From positions 1,302,001 through 1,366,000 of the forward strand of contig CAVRUJ010000002.1 of the NCBI GenBank assembly GCA_963724385.1: a stretch of 64,000 nucleotides of DNA. The letters run 5' to 3'. A program made the translations under genes and the position numbers. Origin of the DNA: DASXQK01 sp963724385 (GTDB lineage Bacteria > Pseudomonadota > Alphaproteobacteria > Dongiales > Dongiaceae). This document shows positions 8,798 to 16,299 of this stretch, in pieces. The first letter of the stretch is position 1. Each line of letters begins with the position of its first letter. Under the pieces are notes generated by a model. The model was not told where the DNA came from, did no database searches, and saw nothing but the letters and a program-made list of their open reading frames with translations.

Positions 8798-9835
8798 CTA
8801 TATGCCATCGATCGGCAGCGTGGCGACTGCTCTTCCTTTTTCGGCGGCGCGGACGGTCGCTCGCGCCGGGCGCCTGTGCCACAAGCGCCGGCTCTCCATG
8901 AACTGCCAGAGGACGAGAGACGGAACGCCCAGGAAGAGGTCCCGCGCCCGCTTGAGGAGCGACAACGCCAGCGCCGTGTCCGGCCCCAATCCGAAGATTC
9001 CCCCGAGCACGACGTATACGCCTTCTTGCACGCCAAGCGCACTGGGAACGGCGAAGGCGGCACCCCGCGCCGCATAGAGAATGCCCTCGATGGCGAGGAC
9101 GGGGCCCGGACCGAGCGGCCTGCCCATGAGCTGCAAGGCGAACCAGATCTCGCCAGCGCTGGCGATCCAGGCGAACAGATGCAGGAAGAGGCCGGCAAGC
9201 AGCCTTCGGCGGCGGTCGTAGATTTCGTCGATGGCAGCCTGGACTGCCGCGAGGCCGGAAGCGGCGTGATCGGCCCAGCGCCGGGCCACGACATCGGTCA
9301 TGCGCTTCACCAGGGGAAAGCCGCGGCGCTGGGCCAGGACCAGCAGCACCGCCACAATTCCCGCGACGACCAGGCCTCCGGCGATTGGGGCCGCAAGCCC
9401 GGATTGCGGGCGCAGGGCGGCAAACACGCCGAGGGCGAGGCCCGTGTAGGCCAACTGGCTCAGCATCTCCATCGTCACGTCGACGACCACGGAAGCCGCC
9501 GCCATGCGGGCCGACAAGCCGGCGAGGGTCACGGCGCGCGCGCTGAGGACGAAGCCGCCGATCTGCGAGAGCGGCAGGACTTCGCTCCCACCGTCGCGAA
9601 CGAGCCTTCCCCAAATGAAAACCCAGGGCGCCCGACTGCGGGACGGCGGCAGGAGCGCAAACCATGCCAGGCCGCAAAGGGCGATGATCGCGAGGTGGAT
9701 GCCGGTGATGGCGAGAAACCCGACCCAGCCGATGCCCGTCAGCGCGGCGGTGACGGCGCCGAAGCCGTAATGCCCGACAAGAAGGAATACGGCAATCAGT
9801 CCCAGGACAAATGCGGGTATGCCGATAGCCTTCAT
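8798..9835 (-). CDS. hpnL: Hopanoid-associated integral membrane protein HpnL
   Basis: A 345-residue polytopic membrane protein of the lysylphosphatidylglycerol synthase transmembrane-like superfamily (UPF0104 type), the HpnL group found with hopanoid genes. Visible features are N-terminal helices (about residues 5-25 and 35-60), the block LSQIGGFVLSARAV, and GVQEGVYVVLGGIFGL near the C-terminus, typical of flippase-like members. Its biochemical role is not settled; lipid transport is the usual guess. Start ATG 9835 overlaps the stop of the upstream diiron protein gene as ATGA, so both are translationally coupled. Confidence 0.88.
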   Translation of the reverse strand: MKAIGIPAFVLGLIAVFLLVGHYGFGAVTAALTGIGWVGFLAITGIHLAIIALCGLAWFALLPPSRSRAPWVFIWGRLVRDGGSEVLPLSQIGGFVLSARAVTLAGLSARMAAASVVVDVTMEMLSQLAYTGLALGVFAALRPQSGLAAPIAGGLVVAGIVAVLLVLAQRRGFPLVKRMTDVVARRWADHAASGLAAVQAAIDEIYDRRRRLLAGLFLHLFAWIASAGEIWFALQLMGRPLGPGPVLAIEGILYAARGAAFAVPSALGVQEGVYVVLGGIFGLGPDTALALSLLKRARDLFLGVPSLVLWQFMESRRLWHRRPARATVRAAEKGRAVATLPIDGI

Positions 9836-10755
9836 TCCGAGCTGCCGCCCAATAAAACGGGGGACCGCTTTGACCGCAGGAAGGTCCGCCGGGCCAGCCG
9901 GACGAGCCATGGCATCGTCGCCGGCCGCAGCAGGCGGGGATCGTAACCTCCAAGCCGGCGGTCGTTCTCGGCCAGGCAGAGATCCATGAATTCGGCAGGC
10001 CGAAGATCGGTGCCGATGGATTTGCTGCCCGTCACGGTGAAGTTGTTGTCGTCGCGGTTGCCGCCGATATCGCGCGCCAGCCGGCTGCGTTCCCAGACGA
10101 GAAAGGCCCAAACGGCCACGACCCTGCAGAAGAAGACGGGCCGGCGCCACCAGGGGAGGTTCTGCCGATGCCAGGCGACCCAGTTGACGAAGAACAGGAT
10201 GTGGCGACCCTCCTCCTGGATCACCGGCTCGAAGGTGTCGACCAGTTCCGGCGGGAAGTAGCCCGAGCGTTTGGCGTGCTCGAACAGGCCGAAAGCGAAG
10301 AAGCTGTCGATGCACTCGCTGAAGCCCGTTACCAGGAAGGCCCACTCCGCATCGCGCGGCTTCGCATAGGCGGGCTCCGGATCGAGGGTTATGCCATAGG
10401 CCTCGACCAGGTTCGAAAGCACGCGCTTGTGCCGCCCTTCCTCGTAGGCGTTGAGCGTGATCGCCTTGCGCAGGAGCGGGTCTTCGATGCCGTCGGCATA
10501 GCTTTGGACGCGCAGCTGGGCGCGGCCTTCGGTCTGCACCGCGATGTCCCAGATCGGCAGGCTGGTCAACCGCTGCCGGGCGTCTTCGGCAAGCCGCGGC
10601 CAATCGATGACCGAGGGCTTGTAGGGGTTGAAGGTGTCGAGCAGCATGCTGCAAAAGAGACGCTTATGGGCCTCGCTGCCGATGCGGATGCGCCCGGGTT
10701 CGCCGCGCCAACTGCGCGAATGCCGATCGGCCGCTGCGATCAGGGCCGCATCCAT
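9832..10755 (-). CDS. Ferritin-like four-helix diiron protein at the head of the hopanoid operon
   Basis: A 307-residue protein without a signal peptide. Its acidic and histidine residues fall in the diiron-carboxylate order E76, E106-x-x-H109 (AYEEGRHKR), E147 (FSECIDSFF), E182-x-x-H185 (QEEGRHILFF), as in ferritin-like oxidases, hydroxylases and desaturases. The C-terminal half (about residues 205-225) has a hydrophobic, tryptophan-rich stretch that could touch the membrane. Start ATG 10755 has AAGGA about nine bases upstream. Its stop overlaps the hpnL start (ATGA), and hpnI-hpnJ-hpnK follow. I infer a role in oxidising or modifying hopanoids or another membrane lipid. The substrate is unknown and no gene name is justified. 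Confidence 0.85.
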   Translation of the reverse strand: MDAALIAAADRHSRSWRGEPGRIRIGSEAHKRLFCSMLLDTFNPYKPSVIDWPRLAEDARQRLTSLPIWDIAVQTEGRAQLRVQSYADGIEDPLLRKAITLNAYEEGRHKRVLSNLVEAYGITLDPEPAYAKPRDAEWAFLVTGFSECIDSFFAFGLFEHAKRSGYFPPELVDTFEPVIQEEGRHILFFVNWVAWHRQNLPWWRRPVFFCRVVAVWAFLVWERSRLARDIGGNRDDNNFTVTGSKSIGTDLRPAEFMDLCLAENDRRLGGYDPRLLRPATMPWLVRLARRTFLRSKRSPVLLGGSSE

Positions 10756-11109
10756 ACGAGCATCCTTCCGAGGTTGATCCAATCGTGGCCGGCTCAAGTC
10801 CCTGCCTCTATCCGGGACGTTGCCCATCCAGCCATTTTTTCGCGGCCGACCGCCGTGAGCTTTCGCATGTTGCGCATCGCGGGCTGACGGTAGACTGACG
10901 AGCAGATGATGGACAGGTGAACTCTTGGCAATGAGCTACCATCAGCGGCCATTAGCGCCAACCCGCTGAAACTGCGGACACAATAGATCACCAGTACGGG
11001 CAACGGAAGCCAGTTTCACGGGTGGAGCACCAGGTTGCGCATCCATCGTGGATGCGAGGCCGGCAAGGCCTTGAGCCCGAACAAAGATAGGCAAGATCGT
11101 GCCGGAGTC
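10756..11109. other. Intergenic region upstream of the hopanoid operon
   Basis: About 350 bases that must hold the hopanoid operon promoter and the end of the 73-residue gene to its right. A short hairpin with arms GCATCCA and TGGATGC lies at 11039-11055. I could not pick a convincing -35/-10 pair. A 69-codon minus frame (10794-11003) has no recognisable family and is not called. Confidence 0.4.
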
Positions 11110-11331
11110 CTATCGCACCTGCAGATCGCGGCTCAGCGACTTCTCTCCCCGGCAGCAGGCCTCGAGTTCGGCGCCGTCGATCTGATGCCCATCGCCATCG
11201 GCGATTGAAACGGCTTCCATGCCTCTTTCGAGGAAGGCCCGAGCCTGGCCCAAGGCCTTGTCCACCGTGTCGTAGCGCAAGGCGATCGGGCGAACTCCTG
11301 GGCTCACGGTGGCCCTAACCACATAGACCAT
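11110..11331 (-). CDS. Small conserved-looking hypothetical protein
   Basis: A 73-residue acidic protein with the pattern beta strand, helix (VDKALGQARAFLERG), then VSIADGDGHQIDGAELEACC, resembling the many 65-80-residue alphaproteobacterial proteins of unknown role. ATG 11331 has GAAGGA about eight bases upstream. It lies 42 bases downstream of the response-regulator gene and may be cotranscribed with it. No function assigned. Confidence 0.6.
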   Translation of the reverse strand: MVYVVRATVSPGVRPIALRYDTVDKALGQARAFLERGMEAVSIADGDGHQIDGAELEACCRGEKSLSRDLQVR

Positions 11332-11373
11332 CGCCGTGTCCTTCAGGTCCCGGCCGGCATGGCAAGCAAAGGT

Positions 11374-11748
11374 TCACTCCTTGCCGTAACTTAGCAGCAA
11401 ATCCACGATCTGCTGAAGCCGTATCGGTTTGCTGAGCACGGCCGCCACGCCCCGTTTGCCTTCCAAAGTGCCGGGGCCTGGGCCGCTGTCGCCGGAACAG
11501 AGGATCACCGGCAGGCGAGGCCATTGTTCGGAAATCCGCCGAGCAAGTCCGATCCCGTCCATGCCTTCCATATGCAGATCGCTCAAGACGGCGATATAGC
11601 TGGCCGGTTCGCCCCCGAGGCGTTCCAGGGCCGCGGCGGCGGTGTTGACGTAGTGCGGCTCGTAGCCCGCCGCCCTGACCAGCCGCGACATGGTCGCGCC
11701 GACGCTGGGATCGTCGTCCACGACAAGTACATTTTGCTTCGTCCCCAC
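11374..11748 (-). CDS. Single-domain response regulator (CheY-like receiver)
   Basis: A 124-residue stand-alone receiver domain. It has the acidic cluster D11-D13 (VVDDDPS), the phosphoacceptor D57 in VLSDLHMEGMDG, S85 at the switch position and the conserved K107 in LSKPIR. There is no output domain and no kinase gene adjacent, so it may act in a phosphorelay or by protein-protein contact. The start is ATG 11748; a small hypothetical gene follows. Confidence 0.9.
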   Translation of the reverse strand: MGTKQNVLVVDDDPSVGATMSRLVRAAGYEPHYVNTAAAALERLGGEPASYIAVLSDLHMEGMDGIGLARRISEQWPRLPVILCSGDSGPGPGTLEGKRGVAAVLSKPIRLQQIVDLLLSYGKE

Positions 11749-11840
11749 GGCTTAGGTCTGCCCCTCCTGCTACCCCTCCCGGTTGTGGCCCGAGATCGAA
11801 AATTCGATCCGGCCCCCGCTCGCCAGGCCCCTCTTGCCGG

Positions 11841-12539
11841 TCAGGCGAGATCGAACAACAGAATCTCCGCAGGCGCGGTGCCTTCGACGACGAGCCGCGG
11901 CTCATGCTCGATGGCGGCGCCGTCGCCCTCTTTCATTTCGGTACCGTTTAACGCTACGGCGCCTCGAGCGACCTGAAGCCAGGCACCCCGGCCGGCAGCC
12001 AGATCATAGGATACCTCAGCCCCCGCATCGAGCCTCGCCACATACATCCGCGCATCTTGATGGATTGCAACCGCAGCACGGGATCCCTCGGGGCCCGCGG
12101 CGAGTTCGAGCAGGCCGCGCTTGTCCCCTTTGCCCAGCATCTTCTGCTCATAACCGGGCGGGATTCCTCGCGCGCTCGGGATCACCCAGATCTGCAGGAA
12201 ATGGACGGGCTGATCGGCCGAGGCATTGTATTCGCTATGGGTGATGCCGGTGCCGGCGCTCATCCGCTGCACTTCGCCCGGCGCGATGACCGAGCCGTTG
12301 CCCAGGCTGTCCTTATGCCTCAAGCCCCCCTCGAGGACATAGGAAATGATCTCCATGTCCTTGTGGCTGTGGGACGGGAAGCCGGCACCGGGAATCACCC
12401 GGTCCTCGTTGATGACGCGCAGGCTGCGAAAGCCCATCTGCTGCGGGTCGTAGTAGTTGCCGAATGAAAAGCTGTGACGGCTGTCGAGCCATCCCACATT
12501 CGTGCGGCCTCGCGTCATGCGATCGCGGTAGCTGATCAT
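11841..12539 (-). CDS. Pirin family protein
   Basis: A 232-residue bicupin of the pirin family, related to E. coli YhhW, which has quercetin 2,3-dioxygenase activity in vitro. The four metal ligands of the N-terminal cupin are present: H57 and H59 (FPSHSHKD), H101 and E103 (THSEYN). The conserved opening SFSFGNYYDP is intact. ATG 12539 lies 28 bases downstream of leuB, so it may be a tail gene of the leuD-leuB transcript. The physiological substrate of bacterial pirins is generally unknown. Confidence 0.92.
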   Translation of the reverse strand: MISYRDRMTRGRTNVGWLDSRHSFSFGNYYDPQQMGFRSLRVINEDRVIPGAGFPSHSHKDMEIISYVLEGGLRHKDSLGNGSVIAPGEVQRMSAGTGITHSEYNASADQPVHFLQIWVIPSARGIPPGYEQKMLGKGDKRGLLELAAGPEGSRAAVAIHQDARMYVARLDAGAEVSYDLAAGRGAWLQVARGAVALNGTEMKEGDGAAIEHEPRLVVEGTAPAEILLFDLA

Positions 12540-12567
12540 GGCTGGCCTCCTAAGAAAGCGCTCGACG

Positions 12568-13680
12568 TCAGCCGGCCAGGCGGTCGAGCTCTTTCAGCAG
12601 AGCGTCGCCCATGGCCGATGTCGAGACCCTGGTCGCGCCCGCGGTCATGATATCCGCGGTGCGGATTCCGGCCGAAAGCACCCGGTCGACCGCCTTCTCG
12701 ATCAAGGCCGCCTCCTCGCCCTGGTCGAAGCTGTAGCGCAGCATCATGGCGAGGCTGAGGACGCTCGCCAGTGGATTGGCCAAGCCCTTGCCGGCGATGT
12801 CGGGGGCGGAGCCATGCACCGGCTCGTAAAGCGCCCGCCGCCGGCCGGTCGCGTCGGTGGCGCCGAGCGAGGCCGAGGGCAGCATGCCGAGCGAGCCGGT
12901 CAGCATGGCCGCGCAGTCGGACAACAGGTCGCCGAACAGGTTGTCGGTGAGGATGACGTCGAACTGCTTGGGTTGGCGCACGAGCTGCATGGCGCAATTG
13001 TCGGCATACATGTGGCTCAAGCCGATGCCGGGATACTCTGCATCGTGGAGCTTCTGCACCTCCTCGCGCCAAAGCAGCCCGCTCTCCATCACATTGGCCT
13101 TTTCCACCGAGCAGACCTTGCGCCCGCGCTTGGCCGCCAGCTCGAAGGCGACCCGCGCCACGCGCTGGATCTCGGCCGTGGTGTAGACTTGGGTGTTGAC
13201 GCCGCGCCGGCTGCCGTCGGGCAGGGTCTCGATGCCCCGGGGGTTGCCGAAATAGACGCCGCCGGTGAGCTCCCGGACGATCAGGATGTCGAGGCCCCGG
13301 ACCAGCTCCGTCTTGAGCGAAGACGCCTCGGCGAGCGCATCGAACACGATGGCGGGCCGCAAGTTCGCGAACAGCTCCATGTCCTTGCGCAGGCGCAACA
13401 GGCCGCGCTCGGGTTTCTTCTCGAAGGGCAGGCCGTCCCATTTCGGGCCACCGACAGCGCCCAGCAGCACGGCGTCGGCGGCGAGCGCGTCCGCCATGGT
13501 CGCATCCGTGATCGGCAGCCCGTGCTTGTCGAGGGAGGCCCCGCCGACCAGCCCTTCCTTCAAGTCGAAGCCGATGGCGCGACGCCTGGCCAGCCATTCG
13601 AGGACCCGGCGCACTTCAGCCATCACCTCGGGCCCGATGCCGTCGCCGGGCAGGATCAGAAGGCGTTTGTTCGCGGCCAT
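12568..13680 (-). CDS. leuB: 3-isopropylmalate dehydrogenase
   Basis: Oxidatively decarboxylates 3-isopropylmalate in leucine synthesis. The 370-residue protein shows LLILPGDGIGPEV at the start, the substrate arginines in LRLRKDMELFANLRPA, RELTGGVYFG, EKANVMESG, and the NAD site HGSAPDIAGKGLANPLA. ATG 13680 is chosen; an in-frame GTG at 13743 would add 21 non-conserved residues. It sits 47 bases downstream of leuD. The protein is intact, unlike leuD. Confidence 0.97.
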   Translation of the reverse strand: MAANKRLLILPGDGIGPEVMAEVRRVLEWLARRRAIGFDLKEGLVGGASLDKHGLPITDATMADALAADAVLLGAVGGPKWDGLPFEKKPERGLLRLRKDMELFANLRPAIVFDALAEASSLKTELVRGLDILIVRELTGGVYFGNPRGIETLPDGSRRGVNTQVYTTAEIQRVARVAFELAAKRGRKVCSVEKANVMESGLLWREEVQKLHDAEYPGIGLSHMYADNCAMQLVRQPKQFDVILTDNLFGDLLSDCAAMLTGSLGMLPSASLGATDATGRRRALYEPVHGSAPDIAGKGLANPLASVLSLAMMLRYSFDQGEEAALIEKAVDRVLSAGIRTADIMTAGATRVSTSAMGDALLKELDRLAG

Positions 13681-13727
13681 GACAGGGGTCCCCGATGATG
13701 CGGCGGCTGGGTCCGCTGGCGATGTCT

Positions 13728-14340
13728 TCAGGCGTAGAGCCACGGCCGCGTCAGGCGGTCGCGCGCCTCGAAGGCATCGATCGAGGCGGCCTTCTCCAGG
13801 GTGAGGCCGATGTCATCGAGCCCGTTCAGCAGGCAATGCTTGCGGAAGGGTTCGATCTCGAAACGCAAGAGGCCTCCGTCCGGCCCGGTGATCACCTGGT
13901 TCTCCAGATCGACGGTGATGATCGCATTGGACCCGCGCTTGGCGTCGTCCATCAGCAGATCCACATCCGCCTGCGGCAGCCTGATGGGCAGAATGCCGTT
14001 CTTGAAGCAGTTGTTGTAGAAGATGTCGGCGAAACTGGTCGCGATGACGCAGCGGATGCCGAAATCGAGCAGCGCCCAGGGGGCATGCTCGCGGCTCGAA
14101 GCCGCAGCCGAAATTCTCGCCCGCCACCAGGATCTGGGCCTTGCGATAGGCGGGCTGGTTCAGCACGAAGTCCGGCTTCTCCCGGCCGTCCGTCTCGTAG
14201 CGCAGCTCGTCGAACAGGTTCTTGCCGAGGCCGGTGCGCTTGATCGTCTTCAGGAACTGCTTGGGGATGATCATGTCGGTGTCGACATTGATCATCGGCA
14301 GGGGCGCGGCGACGCCGCGAAGGGTGGTGAATTTCTGCAT
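13728..14340 (-). pseudogene. leuD: 3-isopropylmalate dehydratase small subunit, one-base frameshift
   Basis: LeuD pairs with LeuC to isomerise 2-isopropylmalate. From ATG 14340 the frame reads MQKFTTLRGVAAPLPMINVD and, further on, ILVAGENFGCG, then leaves the family. The expected continuation SSREHAPWALLDFG, on through DLLMDDAKRGSNAIITVDLE to the stop at 13728, is in the neighbouring frame. Removing one A at plus positions 14099-14100 (CTCGAAG to CTCGAG) restores a 203-residue protein of normal length. Everything downstream of the lesion is well conserved. That argues for a very recent mutation or a sequencing/assembly error rather than long decay. Confidence 0.88.
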
Positions 14341-14378
14341 CGTCCGCTGTCCTTCGGGCCGATCGGGCCATGGCGAAA

Positions 14379-14401
14379 GACCGGCCCTTCCCGGGCCGGT
14401 C
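14379..14401 (-). terminator. Hairpin after the cytochrome b561 gene
   Basis: Arms GACCGGCCC and GGGCCGGTC around a five-base loop, followed on the minus strand by TTTCG. A second hairpin (CCGGCCC and GGGCCGG, about 14417-14436) precedes it, so the PepSY-cytochrome transcript probably ends here, before leuD. Confidence 0.55.
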
Positions 14402-14440
14402 TTATGTCATGGGGGGCCGGCCCGGACAAGGGCCGGATAT

Positions 14441-15034
14441 TCAGGCTTCCTCGGTCTCCCCTCGACCATAGGGCGAGGCGATCTTCGCGGGCTTCCTGCC
14501 CGTGATCATCGCCCGGATGAGATTCTCCCCGTGCAGCATGCTGGAGACGATCACACCGATGACATGGCCGATGACGAGGAACATCAGCAGGTTGCCCGAG
14601 GCGGAATGGAGGTCTTCCACCCAGCCGACGCCGAAGAAGCGGTCGGTCAGCGACATCCAGCCGCTGACCCCGGCCACCAGGATGAGGACGAGCAGGGCGA
14701 GGATCATGGCGCCGCCTGCCGGATTGTGGCCGAGATAGCGCCGGGCGCTGAAGCGGGACAGGTCCTTGAGATAAGCCAACACCGTGCCCGGCGAATAGAC
14801 GAAATCGGTGAAGCGGGCATGGATCGGCCCGACGATACCCCAAAGGATCCGCAAACCCACGATGCCGAGGGCGACGTAACCCGCGGCCTCGTGGAGCCTG
14901 CGGTCTTCGCTCGAGACCAGCGCCAGCGTGACGGCGGCCGCAAGGCCCCAATGGGCCAGGCGCAGGAGCGGATCCCACACCTTGACCCAACCGCCTTCCG
15001 CTTCGGTTCGACCCTGGTCGCGAACGATGGCCAT
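14441..15034 (-). CDS. Cytochrome b561 family membrane protein
   Basis: A 197-residue protein of the Ni-hydrogenase-cytochrome-b/b561 superfamily, a diheme transmembrane electron carrier. It has four to five hydrophobic helices and heme-ligand histidine candidates in RLAHWGLA, LHEAAGYVALG, EDLHSASGN and VIGHVIGV, spaced as expected on separate helices. It follows the PepSY gene by seven bases, a common pairing. I infer that electrons pass from the quinone pool or an inner-membrane donor towards a periplasmic partner; the partner is unknown. Confidence 0.88.
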   Translation of the reverse strand: MAIVRDQGRTEAEGGWVKVWDPLLRLAHWGLAAAVTLALVSSEDRRLHEAAGYVALGIVGLRILWGIVGPIHARFTDFVYSPGTVLAYLKDLSRFSARRYLGHNPAGGAMILALLVLILVAGVSGWMSLTDRFFGVGWVEDLHSASGNLLMFLVIGHVIGVIVSSMLHGENLIRAMITGRKPAKIASPYGRGETEEA

Positions 15035-15041
15035 GACCCGA

Positions 15042-15314
15042 TCAGCCTTCCTGGTTGTTGATCTTGCCGGTGAAGGAATTGATCTCCAGCTCGAAGCGCT
15101 TGCCGTTCTGATCCAATCCCTTGGCCTCGTAGCAGCCGCCGTGGCTCTTGATCTCCCTGATCTGGGTATAGCCCTGGGCCTTGAGCTGGGTCTCGACGGC
15201 GCCCTTGGTCATGGGGGTGCCGCTGCCCGAACAGGATTCCTCGGCCAGCGCCGCCTGAGCGGCGAAGGCGAGGGTCGAGAAAGCGGCAACGGCCAGCATG
15301 GTCTTACGCATCAT
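15042..15314 (-). CDS. Secreted PepSY-domain protein
   Basis: A 90-residue exported protein with a signal peptide ending AQAALA at about residue 24. The mature PepSY-like domain contains a two-cysteine pair (SCSG and GGCYEAKG) and the motif GYTQIREIKSHGGCYEAKG. ATG 15314 sits five bases after AAGGAG; a GTG three bases upstream and an ATG three bases downstream are alternatives. Small PepSY proteins encoded beside cytochrome b561 genes are common in proteobacteria and often controlled by a two-component system like the one at 17.5-19.5 kb. Confidence 0.88.
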   Translation of the reverse strand: MMRKTMLAVAAFSTLAFAAQAALAEESCSGSGTPMTKGAVETQLKAQGYTQIREIKSHGGCYEAKGLDQNGKRFELEINSFTGKINNQEG

Positions 15315-15411
15315 CACGTCTCCTTGGGTTGTCCGATCGCGCGGGCGGTATCGGCGTTGCGCGTCGGGGCCGGAAGCTGACGGCAGACGCTGATTTCAAC
15401 CTGACGCCGCA

Positions 15412-15449
15412 GTTAAGAGGGGTTCACGCGACGGTCAGACAACCGTCAG
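15412..15449. promoter_or_regulatory. Candidate response-regulator binding region upstream of the PepSY-cytochrome b561 genes
   Basis: Direct repeats CGGTCAG (15432-15438) and CCGTCAG (15443-15449) are spaced 11 bases start to start, one helical turn, as for OmpR/PhoB-type regulators. Just before them GTTAAG-N5-TTCACG (15412-15428) weakly resembles a PmrA/QseB-type box. The nearby OmpR-family regulator (18849-19526) is the obvious candidate. This is pattern reading only. Confidence 0.35.
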
Positions 15450-15588
15450 CCGGAGGCCACAGTTTCATCCTGCAGGCCCGCAAGCAGGGCTGGCCAATCG
15501 CCGGGCGAAAGGCTATTCAGGCATTGAAGCGACTCTTCCGAGGGGGGATCTTGCCTGATCGTCACGCTGTCCGCGCCCAGGGAATATC

Positions 15589-16273
15589 TTGATAGACGGT
15601 CTCCTGGCCTGGCTGGCCGCGCTGATCGTGGCCGTGATCTCGGCGAGCGGGCTGCTGGGCATCGCCTTGTTGATGGCCGTCGAGTTCCGCCTGCATTCCG
15701 CTGCCCTCCGAGATCATCATGCCGTTCTCCGGCTATCTCGCTTCCACTGGCCGGTTTTCCTTGGTCCTCGTGGCGACCGCCGGGGCATTGGGTTGCAACC
15801 TGGGTTCGACCGTCGCCTATTATGCCGGCTATCTGGGCGGCCGGCCCCTCGTCGAGCGCTGGGGTGCCTATATCCTGATGAGCCACAAGGAGCTGGACCA
15901 GGCCGAGCGCTTCTTCGCCCGCTTCGGCAGCCTGGCGGTCTTCATCGCCCGCCTGCTGCCGGTGGTGCGCACCTATATCGCGCTGCCCGCCGGCATCGCC
16001 CGCATGCCCCAGCTCAAGTTCCAGGCTTACACGTTCCTCGGCTCCTGGCTCTGGTGCTTAGTACTGGCGTGGGTCGGCTTTCGCCTGGGCCAGGCCTGGG
16101 AGAGCAATCCGCTCCTGCGCGCGGTCATGCATCGGCTGGACTTGTTGGTGGTCTTGGCCTTAGTCCTCGCCGCCGTCTGGTATGTACGGCAGCACTGGCG
16201 CCAGCGGATCGGGCGGCGCGAGTCCGAGCCCGAGACGCCTGCTTCGCTTTCGGCCGTGTCTAAACGGAAATAG
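15589..16273 (+). pseudogene. DedA family membrane protein, one-base frameshift
   Basis: DedA proteins are inner-membrane members of the VTT superfamily linked to undecaprenyl-phosphate or phospholipid recycling and to envelope stress tolerance. The N-terminal part from TTG 15589 (GLLGIALLMAVE) and the rest (MPFSGYLASTGRFSL, then FIARLLPVVRTYIALPAGIARM with the family arginine motif) lie in different frames. Dropping one T at 15685-15686 (GAGTTCC to GAGTCC) restores VESACIPLPSEIIMPFSGYL, the DedA signature, in a 227-residue protein. The 3' part is intact. It precedes the ATP-grasp gene by 26 bases. Confidence 0.87.
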
Positions 16274-16299
16274 CGACCTAGGATCGATCGAGAGCGCCA

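Noticed and set aside
10794..11003. A 69-codon minus-strand frame upstream of the hopanoid operon
   Set aside because: No recognisable motif and no ribosome-binding site; it occupies the region where the operon promoter is expected.
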